A program made the position numbers and the translations under genes. Positions 1-5,753 of a DNA stretch of 5,753 nt are shown piece after piece. This DNA is from Pseudomonadota bacterium (GTDB taxonomy: Bacteria > Pseudomonadota > Gammaproteobacteria > Burkholderiales > SG8-41), in NCBI GenBank assembly GCA_023431245.1, contig JAEYXO010000163.1, positions 1-5,753 on the forward strand, written 5' to 3'. The notes beneath the pieces were generated by a model. The model was not told the origin of the DNA and did no database searches. It saw only the letters and a list, made by a program, of their open reading frames with translations. Position 1 is the first letter of the stretch. The number at the start of each line of letters is the position of its first letter.

Positions 1-1490
1 GGTTCGGAGCCGGTCTGCGCGGCGGTGAAGGTCAGCGGCGCATCATTGATTACCGTGGCGGCCGTGAACCCCTTTTCCAGCGCCGCGGAATAGATGAAAG
101 GCTTGAAACTCGATCCGGGCTGGCGCATGGCCTGGGTCACGTGATTGAACTGGTTGCGGCTGAAATCAAAACCGCCCACCAGCGCACGGATGGCGCCATT
201 GCGCGGGTCGGCCGCCACCAGCGCGGATTCGGCAGCCGGCAACTGGGTCAACTGCCAGCGGCCCTTTTCATCCTTGATGATGCGCACGATGGAACCGCGG
301 CGGATACGCTGGCCGGGCGCCGCCTTTTCGCCGAGCATGCGGGCGGCGAATTTCAGCCCGTCCTCCGCAATGGCAACCCGCTCCCCGCCGGGACGGTAAA
401 CGCGGACCTGTTTGGGCGAGGCATCCAGCACCACGGCCACCAACAGGTCGTCGCTGTCGGAATAATCCTGGAGCGCGTCCTCCAGCCGTTCGTCGGTCAA
501 TTCGCCGGAAAGATCAACGTTGGCTTCGGGACCGCGGTAGCCGTGCCGCCGGTCGTAATCCATCACCCCTTTGCGCAAGGCGAGGTAGGCCGCGCGCTGG
601 TGCTCGGACAGCAGCGTCGTATATACCCTCAGTCCCCGGGTATAGGCCGCTTCGCCGAAACGCTCGAACATCTGCGCGCGCACCATCTCGGCAAAAAAAT
701 CCGCGCGCACGGCAAATTCGCCGCGCGACTGCCTCGTCCACGGCTCGGCGGCCTCGGCATTGGCATGCTGTTCACGGGTGATCATGCCGAGCTCGTGCAT
801 GCGCCTGAGCACATATTGCTGGCGCAGTTTGGCGCGCGCCGGATTGGTGATCGGATTGAACCGGGACGGCGCCTTGGGCAGGCCGGCAAGCATCGCATGC
901 TCGGCAAGGGTCAGCTGCGCCAGCGGCTTTCCATAATAAATCTGCGCAGCGGCGGCAAACCCGTAGGCGCGCTGCCCGAGGTAAATCTGGTTGATGTAGA
1001 GCTCAAGGATCTGCTGCTTGCTGAGGCTGGACTCGATCTTGAACGCCAGCAGCATTTCGTTGAACTTGCGGGTCAGCGTTTTTTCCTTGGTCAGAAAGAA
1101 ATTGCGCGCAACCTGCATCGTGATCGTGGATGCGCCCTGGCGCACGCCGCCGGAAGCGAAATTGGACAGGGCTGCCCTGGCGACGCCCACATAATCGACA
1201 CCGCCATGCTCATAAAACCGCTCGTCTTCGGCGGCAACGATGGCATTGACCAGATTCTTGGGAACCTGGTCCAGCGAAACGACGGCCCGGCGCTCCTCAC
1301 CGAACTCGCCGATCAGCTGGCCGTCCGCGCTGTAGATGCGCAGCGGGATTTTCGGCTGGTAATCGGTCAGTACATCGAGCGTCGGCAGCGTCGGATAGAT
1401 GACGACTGCGGCGAAACCGAGAACCAGGCTCCCGGCCGCAACCAGCAAAAACACCAGTAATAGTGGGAAGGCCCACCAACGAACGGACAT
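1..1490 (-). CDS. mrcA: Penicillin-binding protein 1A (class A, bifunctional glycosyltransferase/transpeptidase), C-terminus cut by window edge
   Basis: Also called ponA. It polymerises lipid II into glycan strands and crosslinks the stem peptides, acting in the periplasm while anchored in the inner membrane. The frame is open for 496 codons from the ATG at 1490 to the left edge, with no stop. Visible parts: a short basic start and a membrane anchor at about residues 7-31; a GT51 glycosyltransferase domain at about 50-230 with EDERFYEHGG (catalytic Glu88), QGASTITMQ (118-126), RKFNE (second catalytic Glu about 145) and ELYINQIYLG (163-172); an inserted region at about 300-420, where MrcA-type enzymes carry an OB-like domain; then the transpeptidase start with SSFK (nucleophile Ser460, Lys463). 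The SxN and KTG motifs lie beyond the edge. An in-frame TAG directly precedes the ATG, so the start cannot be further upstream, yet no clear Shine-Dalgarno sequence is visible. It is divergent from pilM. Family assignment is very secure; 1A rather than 1B rests on the inserted region and the neighbouring pil operon. Confidence 0.96.
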   Translation of the reverse strand, partial: MSVRWWAFPLLLVFLLVAAGSLVLGFAAVVIYPTLPTLDVLTDYQPKIPLRIYSADGQLIGEFGEERRAVVSLDQVPKNLVNAIVAAEDERFYEHGGVDYVGVARAALSNFASGGVRQGASTITMQVARNFFLTKEKTLTRKFNEMLLAFKIESSLSKQQILELYINQIYLGQRAYGFAAAAQIYYGKPLAQLTLAEHAMLAGLPKAPSRFNPITNPARAKLRQQYVLRRMHELGMITREQHANAEAAEPWTRQSRGEFAVRADFFAEMVRAQMFERFGEAAYTRGLRVYTTLLSEHQRAAYLALRKGVMDYDRRHGYRGPEANVDLSGELTDERLEDALQDYSDSDDLLVAVVLDASPKQVRVYRPGGERVAIAEDGLKFAARMLGEKAAPGQRIRRGSIVRIIKDEKGRWQLTQLPAAESALVAADPRNGAIRALVGGFDFSRNQFNHVTQAMRQPGSSFKPFIYSAALEKGFTAATVINDAPLTFTAAQTGSE

Positions 1491-1612
1491 CTAGTGGAAA
1501 ACTGCTTTTGTGAAAAAAGTCAAATTAATCTGTGGGTTACGCGCCACATCTAATGCAAAATCTTATTGCTAGTACGCTGAAAATACTGCACAGTAGCAAG
1601 TGTCGCCGCTGC

Positions 1613-1641
1613 ATTATAGGTGGATCGAACCGCAAAGGGAA
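1613..1641 (-). promoter_or_regulatory. Candidate sigma-70 promoter for ponA
   Basis: On the minus strand a perfect TATAAT occupies 1618-1613. With a 17-nt spacer the upstream hexamer is TTCCCT (1641-1636), which matches the TTGACA consensus at only three of six positions. The predicted start of transcription is near 1606, which would give ponA an untranslated leader of about 115 nt. The -10 is convincing by sequence and orientation; the weak -35 makes the whole call tentative. Confidence 0.4.
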
Positions 1642-1651
1642 CGCAGCACAA

Positions 1652-1673
1652 AACCTTTACATAATAAAAGGTT
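1652..1673. repeat. Inverted repeat over the candidate pilM -10
   Basis: AACCTTT (1652-1658) and AAAGGTT (1667-1673) are perfect reverse complements separated by 8 AT-rich bases that contain CATAAT. It could be an operator dyad over the promoter or, if transcribed from further upstream, a small hairpin. It has no T-run after it and precedes the operon, so it is not a terminator for pilM. Confidence 0.4.
1660..1665 (+). promoter_or_regulatory. Candidate -10 element for the pilM operon
   Basis: CATAAT differs from the TATAAT consensus at one position and lies 55 nt upstream of the pilM ATG. No good -35 hexamer stands 16-18 nt upstream (at most two of six positions match), and no TGn extension precedes it. 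It sits in the loop of a short inverted repeat, so it may be an activator-dependent promoter, or not a promoter at all. Confidence 0.22.
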
Positions 1674-1698
1674 GCTGCTACTGTCTAAAGTAAGTTGT

Positions 1699-1704
1699 GG
1701 GGAG
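1699..1704 (+). promoter_or_regulatory. Distant ribosome binding site of pilM
   Basis: GGGGAG is the only purine-rich Shine-Dalgarno-like run ahead of pilM, but 16 nt separate it from the ATG at 1721, longer than the usual 5-9. An in-frame TAA at 1712-1714 excludes an earlier start, and pilM homologues begin near this Met, so the start stands and the spacing is the oddity. Confidence 0.45.
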
Positions 1705-1720
1705 TTCGCTCTAAAAACAT

Positions 1721-2827
1721 ATGGCCAAAGGAAAATTCAGCATCAACTTTGACGCCATCGAGGGTTTGTTCAAGCCCAAGATGCCGCCGCTGATTGGCGC
1801 CGACATCAGTTCTTCCGCCGTCAAGATGGTCGAGATTGCCGATGCCGGCAAGGGCGTCTACCGCCTCGAGAAATACGCGATCGAGCCCCTGCCCAGCGAG
1901 TCGGTGGTGGAAGGCAACATCAACAACCTGGATGCGGTGATCGAAGCCGTCAAGCGCTGCCACAAGCGCCTGGGCAGCAATTTCAAGAATCTGGCCCTGG
2001 CGCTGCCCAACGCGGCGGTGATCAGCAAAAAAGTGCTGGTTCCGGCGGGCCAGAGCGAGGATGACCTCGAAATGGACGTCGAGCGCGCCGCCAATGAATA
2101 CATCCCCTTTGCGATCGAGGAAGTGAATCTGGACTACCAGGTGCTCGGCCCCGCGCCGAACAGCGCCGAAGACGTCGAAGTCCTCATCGCCGCCTCGCGC
2201 AAGGACAAGATCGAAGACCGGGTTGCCGTTGCCGAGGGCGCCGGACTCAAGGCCCTGGTGATGGATGTCGACCTTTTCGCCGCGCAGTCCGCTTTCGAAC
2301 TGATCGAGGCCGGCATGCCGGAACGCGGCCGGGACCTCAACATCGCCGTTGTCGACATCGGCGCCTCCATGATGAACGTCAATGTATTGCGCAATGACCA
2401 GTCGGTATACATGCGCGAACAGCCTTTCGGCGGCGTGCAGCTGACCCAGGAAATCCAGAACAAGTTCGGACTTTCCGCGGAAGAAGCCGAAGCCGCCAAA
2501 CGCGCGGGCGGACTGCCGGAAAACTACGAATCGGAAGTGCTGCAGCCGTTCATGGACACGCTGGGCCAGGAAGTCGCCCGCGCCATACAGTTCTTCTTCT
2601 CCTCGACCCAGTTCAACAAGATCGACCACATCGTTCTCTGCGGCGGCTGCGCAGCCATACCCGGCATGGACGACGCGGTCGCCAAGAGAACGCAGGTGGA
2701 GACATCGGTTGCCAACCCTTTTGCCGGCATGTCCCTGTCCAACCGCATCCGGGAAAAAAGCCTCAAGCAGGACGCGCCCTCGCTGATGGTCGCCTGCGGC
2801 CTCGCCATGCGGAGGTTTGACAAATGA
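1721..2827 (+). CDS. pilM: PilM, actin-like ATP-binding protein of the type IV pilus alignment subcomplex
   Basis: Cytoplasmic FtsA/actin-fold protein that binds the N-terminal tail of PilN and connects the inner-membrane alignment complex to the pilus motor side. The 368-residue length is close to that usual for the family. Nucleotide-binding signatures are visible in order: phosphate-1 loop IGADISSSAVKMVE (residues 25-38), phosphate-2 VVDIGASMMNV (210-220) and the adenosine motif VLCGGCAAIPG (305-315). There is no signal peptide or membrane segment, as expected. The region between, with LALALPNAAV (91-100) and EYIPFAIEEVNLDYQV (126-141), is typical of PilM. It is the first gene of the operon, and its TGA overlaps the pilN ATG (ATGA). 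The Shine-Dalgarno sequence is unusually far upstream, which may lower or condition the entry of ribosomes to the operon. Identity is secure from both sequence and gene order. Confidence 0.97.
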   Translation: MAKGKFSINFDAIEGLFKPKMPPLIGADISSSAVKMVEIADAGKGVYRLEKYAIEPLPSESVVEGNINNLDAVIEAVKRCHKRLGSNFKNLALALPNAAVISKKVLVPAGQSEDDLEMDVERAANEYIPFAIEEVNLDYQVLGPAPNSAEDVEVLIAASRKDKIEDRVAVAEGAGLKALVMDVDLFAAQSAFELIEAGMPERGRDLNIAVVDIGASMMNVNVLRNDQSVYMREQPFGGVQLTQEIQNKFGLSAEEAEAAKRAGGLPENYESEVLQPFMDTLGQEVARAIQFFFSSTQFNKIDHIVLCGGCAAIPGMDDAVAKRTQVETSVANPFAGMSLSNRIREKSLKQDAPSLMVACGLAMRRFDK

Positions 2828-3405
2828 CGACTCGCATCAATCTGCTGCCGCATCGGGAGATGCGGCGCAAGCAGCAGCAGCAGCAGTTTTTCATCATGCT
2901 CGGCGTGATTGTGGCCATCAGCGGCGTGATCTGGTTTGCGGTCCATTCCTATCTGGACGGTCAGTTCACCAACCAGGAGGCGCGCAACAAGTACCTGTCG
3001 GACGAAATCGTCAAGCTCGACAAGGAAATCGCCGAAATCAACAAGCTCAAGGAACAGACTGCAGCGCTGTTGAAACGCAAGCAGGTCGTGGAAACGCTGC
3101 AAAGCAACCGCGCCGAGGTCGTGCACCTGATGGACCAGCTCATCCGGCAGCTGCCCGACGGCATGTATCTCAAGTCCATCAAGCAGAGCGGCACCAAGGT
3201 CGCCATCAGCGGATATACGCAGTCGCAGGCGAGGGTCTCGACGCTGATGCGCAACCTGGAAGGCTCGCAGTACATCCAGAACGCCAATCTGGTCGAGATC
3301 AAGGCCGCGACGGTCGGTGGTTCGCGAATCAACGAGTTCACCATGAACATCGACGTGGTGCGCGCGGCGGCGCCGGATGAAAAGAAAAGCGGCAGGAAGG
3401 GCTAG
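2824..3405 (+). CDS. pilN: PilN, inner-membrane type IV pilus assembly protein
   Basis: Bitopic inner-membrane protein that pairs with PilO and recruits PilM. The 193 residues show the PilM-binding motif INLLP (residues 5-9) in a short basic cytoplasmic tail, a glutamine run (17-21), one membrane helix (about 22-43), a periplasmic coiled coil (about 48-95) and a C-terminal domain (about 100-180) that is ferredoxin-like in known family members. The last residues are Lys-rich. The start is fixed by the INLLP motif and by GGAGG at 2811-2815, 8 nt before the ATG; the ATG overlaps the pilM stop by 4 nt, so translation is probably coupled. The stop is 3 nt from pilO. The glutamine run is encoded by five pure CAG codons. 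Confidence 0.96.
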   Translation: MTTRINLLPHREMRRKQQQQQFFIMLGVIVAISGVIWFAVHSYLDGQFTNQEARNKYLSDEIVKLDKEIAEINKLKEQTAALLKRKQVVETLQSNRAEVVHLMDQLIRQLPDGMYLKSIKQSGTKVAISGYTQSQARVSTLMRNLEGSQYIQNANLVEIKAATVGGSRINEFTMNIDVVRAAAPDEKKSGRKG

Positions 3406-3408
3406 ACC

Positions 3409-4032
3409 ATGACCCTCGACGAACTCAAGCGCCTTGACCCCAAAAAGATCGGCAGCTGGCCGATATTGCCCAAATTCGGCGTCCTTCTGGGACTGCTGCT
3501 GCTGCTGGTCTTCGCCGCCTACTGGTTCGACTGGCAAAACCAGATCGCCCAGATCGACGAGGCGCGGGCCAAGGAAGAACAGCTGCGCAGCACCTTCCTC
3601 GCCAAGAAAAAACAGGCGATCGACCTGCCGGCATACCGCAAGCAGCTGGTGGATATCGAATCGCAGTTCGGCGCGCTGCTCAAGCAGCTCCCGGGAAAAT
3701 CCGAAATGGACGCCCTGCTGACCGACATCAATCAGGCGGGCCTTGGCCGCGGCCTGCAGTTCGAGCTGTTCCGTCCCGCATCGCAGGAAACGGCCCGCGA
3801 CATCTATGCGGAACTGCCGATCACCATCCGGGTCACGGGCAATTATCATGATCTGGGCGCCTTCGCGAGCGACATCGGCCGGCTGTCGAGGATCGTCACG
3901 CTGAACGACATTGCCCTGTCCACGGGCAAGGACGGCCTGATCCTTGATGCCACAGCCAAGACTTTCCGCTACCTCGACGAGGCGGAAATTGCCGCCGCAC
4001 GCAAAAAACCGGCGCCGGGAGCCAAGAAATGA
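3409..4032 (+). CDS. pilO: PilO, inner-membrane type IV pilus assembly protein
   Basis: Bitopic inner-membrane partner of PilN; the two form heterodimers through periplasmic coiled coils and ferredoxin-like domains and bind PilP. The 207 residues comprise a short cytoplasmic tail (1-21), one membrane helix (about 22-40, with five consecutive Leu at 29-33), a coiled coil (about 42-95), the conserved LLKQLPGKSEMDALLTDI stretch (90-107) and a periplasmic domain with ITIRVTGNYHDLGAF (138-152), a hallmark of PilO. The tail after about residue 190 is Ala/Lys/Pro-rich. AGGAAGG at 3394-3400, inside the end of pilN, stands 8 nt before the ATG and supports this start. The TGA overlaps the pilP ATG by 4 nt. 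Confidence 0.96.
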   Translation: MTLDELKRLDPKKIGSWPILPKFGVLLGLLLLLVFAAYWFDWQNQIAQIDEARAKEEQLRSTFLAKKKQAIDLPAYRKQLVDIESQFGALLKQLPGKSEMDALLTDINQAGLGRGLQFELFRPASQETARDIYAELPITIRVTGNYHDLGAFASDIGRLSRIVTLNDIALSTGKDGLILDATAKTFRYLDEAEIAAARKKPAPGAKK

Positions 4033-4559
4033 GCCCGAGACTGATCTTTCTCGCAGCCTTCAGCGCAATGATGCTGACCGCCTGCGGCGGCGAAGAGCAC
4101 TCCGACCTGCGCGAGTTCGTCAAGGAATCCGACAAGATGCCGGGCGGACGCATTCCGCCGCTGCCCGAAGTCAAACCGTACGAGCCGTTTGCCTACAACG
4201 CCTACGACCTGACGGATCCCTTCAAGCCGCGCAAGATCGAACCCCCCAAATCCGCGGCCAAGGGCGGCATACAACCCGACCTCAACCGGCAGCGCGAAGC
4301 ACTGGAAGCCTTTCCGCTGGAAAATCTGGCGATGGTGGGAACCCTGCAGCAGAAGGGGAAGGTTTTTGCGCTGGTCAGGGCGCCCGACAAGGGGCTCTAC
4401 CGTGTCACCTCGGGGAACTACCTCGGCCAGAATTTCGGCCGGATTGTCGGCATCACGGAAACAGACATCAAACTCAAGGAAATCGTTCAGGACAGCGGCG
4501 GCAACTGGGAGGAAAAAGACCAGGCGCTGCAGCTGCAAGAACAGGAGGCTAAGAAATGA
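4029..4559 (+). CDS. pilP: PilP, type IV pilus assembly lipoprotein
   Basis: Lipoprotein that bridges the PilN/PilO heterodimer to the periplasmic domains of the secretin PilQ. The 176 residues begin with a short lipoprotein signal ending in the lipobox LTAC (Cys19 is the predicted lipidated residue, followed by Gly-Gly, so no Asp at +2). A Pro-rich, probably disordered linker follows (about 38-75) with YDLTDPFKPR (59-68), a segment that contacts PilN/PilO in studied homologues. A compact C-terminal beta domain (about 94-155) has LENLAMVGTL and YRVTSGNYLGQNFGRI, the part known to bind PilQ. The final 20 residues are Glu/Gln/Lys-rich. GGGAG at 4017-4021 lies 7 nt before the ATG. The gene overlaps pilO upstream and pilQ downstream by ATGA, so the operon reading is strong. 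Confidence 0.96.
   Translation: MSPRLIFLAAFSAMMLTACGGEEHSDLREFVKESDKMPGGRIPPLPEVKPYEPFAYNAYDLTDPFKPRKIEPPKSAAKGGIQPDLNRQREALEAFPLENLAMVGTLQQKGKVFALVRAPDKGLYRVTSGNYLGQNFGRIVGITETDIKLKEIVQDSGGNWEEKDQALQLQEQEAKK
4543..4548 (+). promoter_or_regulatory. Strong ribosome binding site of pilQ
   Basis: AGGAGG, a full match to the anti-Shine-Dalgarno core, lies 7 nt before the ATG at 4556. It decides that start over the in-frame ATG at 4577, which would be too far away. It is the best Shine-Dalgarno sequence in the operon. Confidence 0.75.
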
Positions 4560-5753
4560 TTCGATTTTTCAGGTCCATGAAGCATGTTTCTGTTCTGCTT
4601 TTTGCGGCGGGTTTCGCCATGGCGGCGCACGCCCAGAACAGCATCGAGTCCGTCAACGTGGCCGGCCAGCAGGGTGGCGCCACGGTGATCAAGGTCATGC
4701 TCAAAAACGCACCGGCTGCGGCACCCGCGAGTTTCGCGGTGAACAGCCCGCCACGGATTGCCTTCGACTTTCCCAACACCACCAACGGTTCCGGCAAAAA
4801 CGTCCAGGAAATCGGCGAAGGTGACGTGCGGCGCATCAACATCGTGCAGGCCGGAAATCGCTCCCGCCTGGTCCTCGAAACCGCGAGGCCGCTCGGTTAT
4901 GACGCGAAAATCGAAGGCAATGCCATTCTGATCACCCTCGGCGGTGCGGCAACAGCAGGGGCCTCCGCTCCGGCGCCTGCAGCGCAGACCTTTGCGCAGG
5001 CACAGCCCGGCGACGGCAGGCACAGCCTGCGCGACATCGATTTCCGCCGCGGACGCACCGGCGAAGGGCGCGTGGTGGTGGATCTGTCCGACAACCAGGT
5101 CGGCATAGACCTGCGCAGCCAGGGTCGCTCGCTGATCATCGATTTCATCAACACCGCGGTGCCCAAGAACCTTGAGCGCCGGCTTGATGTGGTTGATTTC
5201 GGCACCCCGGTGGACAGCATCGAAACCTTCACCCAGGGCGGCAACACGCGGATGGTGATCACGCCGCGGGGCGCCTGGGAGCACTCGGCTTACCAGACCG
5301 ACAACCGCTTCATCATCGAGGTCAAGAAAGTCGCTGATGACGCCAATCGCCTGGTCCAGCCCGGATTTTCCGGCGAGAAGCTCTCGCTCAACTTCCAGAA
5401 CGTCGAAGTCCGTGCCGTGCTGCAGGTCATTGCCGATTTCACCGGCCTCAATGTCATTACCAGCGACACCGTCGGCGGCAGCCTGACGCTGCGGCTGAAA
5501 GACGTGCCCTGGGACCAGGCGCTCGACATCATCCTGCAGAGCAAGGGTCTCGACATGCGCAAGACCGGCAATGTCGTGTGGATTGCCCCCCGCGACGAGC
5601 TGGCCACTCGCGAGAAGCTGGCGCTTGAAGCGCGCTCCCAGATCGCCGATCTCGAGCCGCTGCGCACCGAAAGCATGCAGGTCAATTACCAGAAAGCGGC
5701 CGATTTCCAGAAGCTGCTGGCCGATCCCGCCCAGAAAATTCTCTCCAAGCGGG
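4556..5753 (+). CDS. pilQ: PilQ, type IV pilus outer-membrane secretin, C-terminus cut by window edge
   Basis: Subunit of the multimeric outer-membrane channel through which the pilus is extruded. The frame is open for 399 codons to the right edge; secretins of this type usually have about 700 residues, so roughly half is present. Visible parts: a Sec signal peptide with a basic start and hydrophobic core, predicted to be cut at AHA|Q (after residue 26); a first AMIN domain (about 28-128), a family thought to bind peptidoglycan; an Ala/Pro-rich linker (about 129-155); a second AMIN-like domain (about 156-258) from HSLRDIDFRRG; the STN/N0 domain (about 276-345) with LNFQNVEVRAVLQVIADFTG and DVPWDQALDIIL; and the start of the N1 domain at MQVNYQKAADFQKLL (from 374). 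The secretin pore domain is outside the window. The ATG overlaps the pilP stop and has a strong AGGAGG. Identity is secure. Confidence 0.97.
   Translation, partial: MIRFFRSMKHVSVLLFAAGFAMAAHAQNSIESVNVAGQQGGATVIKVMLKNAPAAAPASFAVNSPPRIAFDFPNTTNGSGKNVQEIGEGDVRRINIVQAGNRSRLVLETARPLGYDAKIEGNAILITLGGAATAGASAPAPAAQTFAQAQPGDGRHSLRDIDFRRGRTGEGRVVVDLSDNQVGIDLRSQGRSLIIDFINTAVPKNLERRLDVVDFGTPVDSIETFTQGGNTRMVITPRGAWEHSAYQTDNRFIIEVKKVADDANRLVQPGFSGEKLSLNFQNVEVRAVLQVIADFTGLNVITSDTVGGSLTLRLKDVPWDQALDIILQSKGLDMRKTGNVVWIAPRDELATREKLALEARSQIADLEPLRTESMQVNYQKAADFQKLLADPAQKILSKR

Larger units (their letters stand above)
1590..1684. repeat. 9-bp inverted repeat pair in the divergent region
   Basis: ACAGTAGCA at 1590-1598 is the exact reverse complement of TGCTACTGT at 1676-1684, with 77 nt between the arms. 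A related TGCTAGT lies at 1567-1573 on the plus strand. The three copies of TGCTA(C/G)T may be binding sites for a regulator; this is inference from repetition only. Confidence 0.35.
1491..1720. promoter_or_regulatory. Divergent ponA-pilM intergenic control region
   Basis: These 230 bp separate the ATG of ponA (minus) from the ATG of pilM (plus), and I see no gene in them. The base composition is clearly richer in A and T than the flanking genes. Since the two genes diverge, both promoters should lie here. It contains a perfect TATAAT on the minus strand, a CATAAT on the plus strand and several short inverted repeats, listed separately. That it is a control region follows from layout; which regulators bind it cannot be read from the sequence. 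Confidence 0.8.

Noticed and set aside
141..1460. Long open frame on the plus strand (439 codons) opposite ponA
   Set aside because: It is antisense to a frame with intact GT51 and SxxK motifs. Its translation is low in complexity for a protein, rich in Gly, Arg, Gln and His, with no recognisable domain, as expected from the complement of GC-rich coding DNA.
1566..1571. TTGCTA as a -35 element for pilM
   Set aside because: No acceptable -10 hexamer stands 16-18 nt downstream on the plus strand; the sequence at a 17-nt spacing is CACAGT.
1566..1599. TTGCTA / TAGCAA as a hairpin or terminator
   Set aside because: The arms are only 6 bp with a 22-nt loop, and no T-run follows. Both genes start here rather than end, so a terminator has no role.
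1685..2629. Open frame on the minus strand (314 codons) opposite pilM
   Set aside because: It is antisense to the complete, motif-bearing pilM and has no recognisable domain; it is a codon-bias shadow.
2817..3380. Plus-strand frame overlapping pilN in another phase (187 codons)
   Set aside because: The overlapping pilN frame carries INLLP, a membrane helix and a ribosome binding site. This frame gives an Arg/Gln/Gly-rich product with no such features.
2524..3849. Open frame on the minus strand (441 codons) opposite the end of pilM, pilN and most of pilO
   Set aside because: It spans three real genes on the other strand, including their junctions, and reads as a His/Asp/Leu-rich shadow without any known motif.
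3969..5284. Two minus-strand open frames (3969-4538 and 4487-5284) opposite pilP and pilQ
   Set aside because: The plus-strand genes here have a lipobox, a signal peptide, ribosome binding sites and family motifs. The minus-strand frames have none of these.

Overview
The window is a GC-rich, densely coded proteobacterial segment. It carries the conserved divergent pair of a class A penicillin-binding protein (ponA/mrcA, minus strand) and the type IV pilus assembly operon pilMNOPQ (plus strand). This gene order is known from Neisseria, Pseudomonas and many other beta- and gammaproteobacteria. The protein features (PilP as a lipoprotein, PilQ with AMIN domains, PBP1A with an inserted domain between its two catalytic domains) and the base composition fit a betaproteobacterium best. 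I cannot name a genus from the sequence alone.

Layout: 1-1490 (minus) is the N-terminal 496 codons of PBP1A, cut by the left edge just after the transpeptidase SxxK motif. 1491-1720 is a 230-bp intergenic region, visibly more AT-rich than the genes. It must hold the start signals for both directions and contains a perfect TATAAT on the minus strand, a weaker CATAAT on the plus strand and several short inverted repeats. 1721-2827 is pilM, 2824-3405 pilN, 3409-4032 pilO and 4029-4559 pilP. From 4556 to the right edge is the first 399 codons of pilQ, cut before the secretin pore domain.

How they work together: PilM is an actin-like cytoplasmic ATP-binding protein that docks on the short INLLP motif at the N-terminus of PilN. 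PilN and PilO are paired bitopic inner-membrane proteins with periplasmic coiled coils and ferredoxin-like domains. PilP is a lipoprotein that links PilNO to the periplasmic N-domains of PilQ, the outer-membrane secretin through which the pilus exits. The genes lie in the order of the physical chain from cytoplasm to outer membrane. They are joined by three ATGA stop/start overlaps and one 3-nt gap, so they are probably one translationally coupled transcript. PBP1A makes and crosslinks peptidoglycan; its divergent placement next to an envelope-spanning machine is conserved, but a functional link is only an inference.

I see no mobile element, CRISPR array, RNA gene or previously undescribed system. 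All coding space is explained by the canonical genes, and the long open frames on the opposite strands are shadows of them. The most open part of the window is the 230-bp divergent regulatory region.
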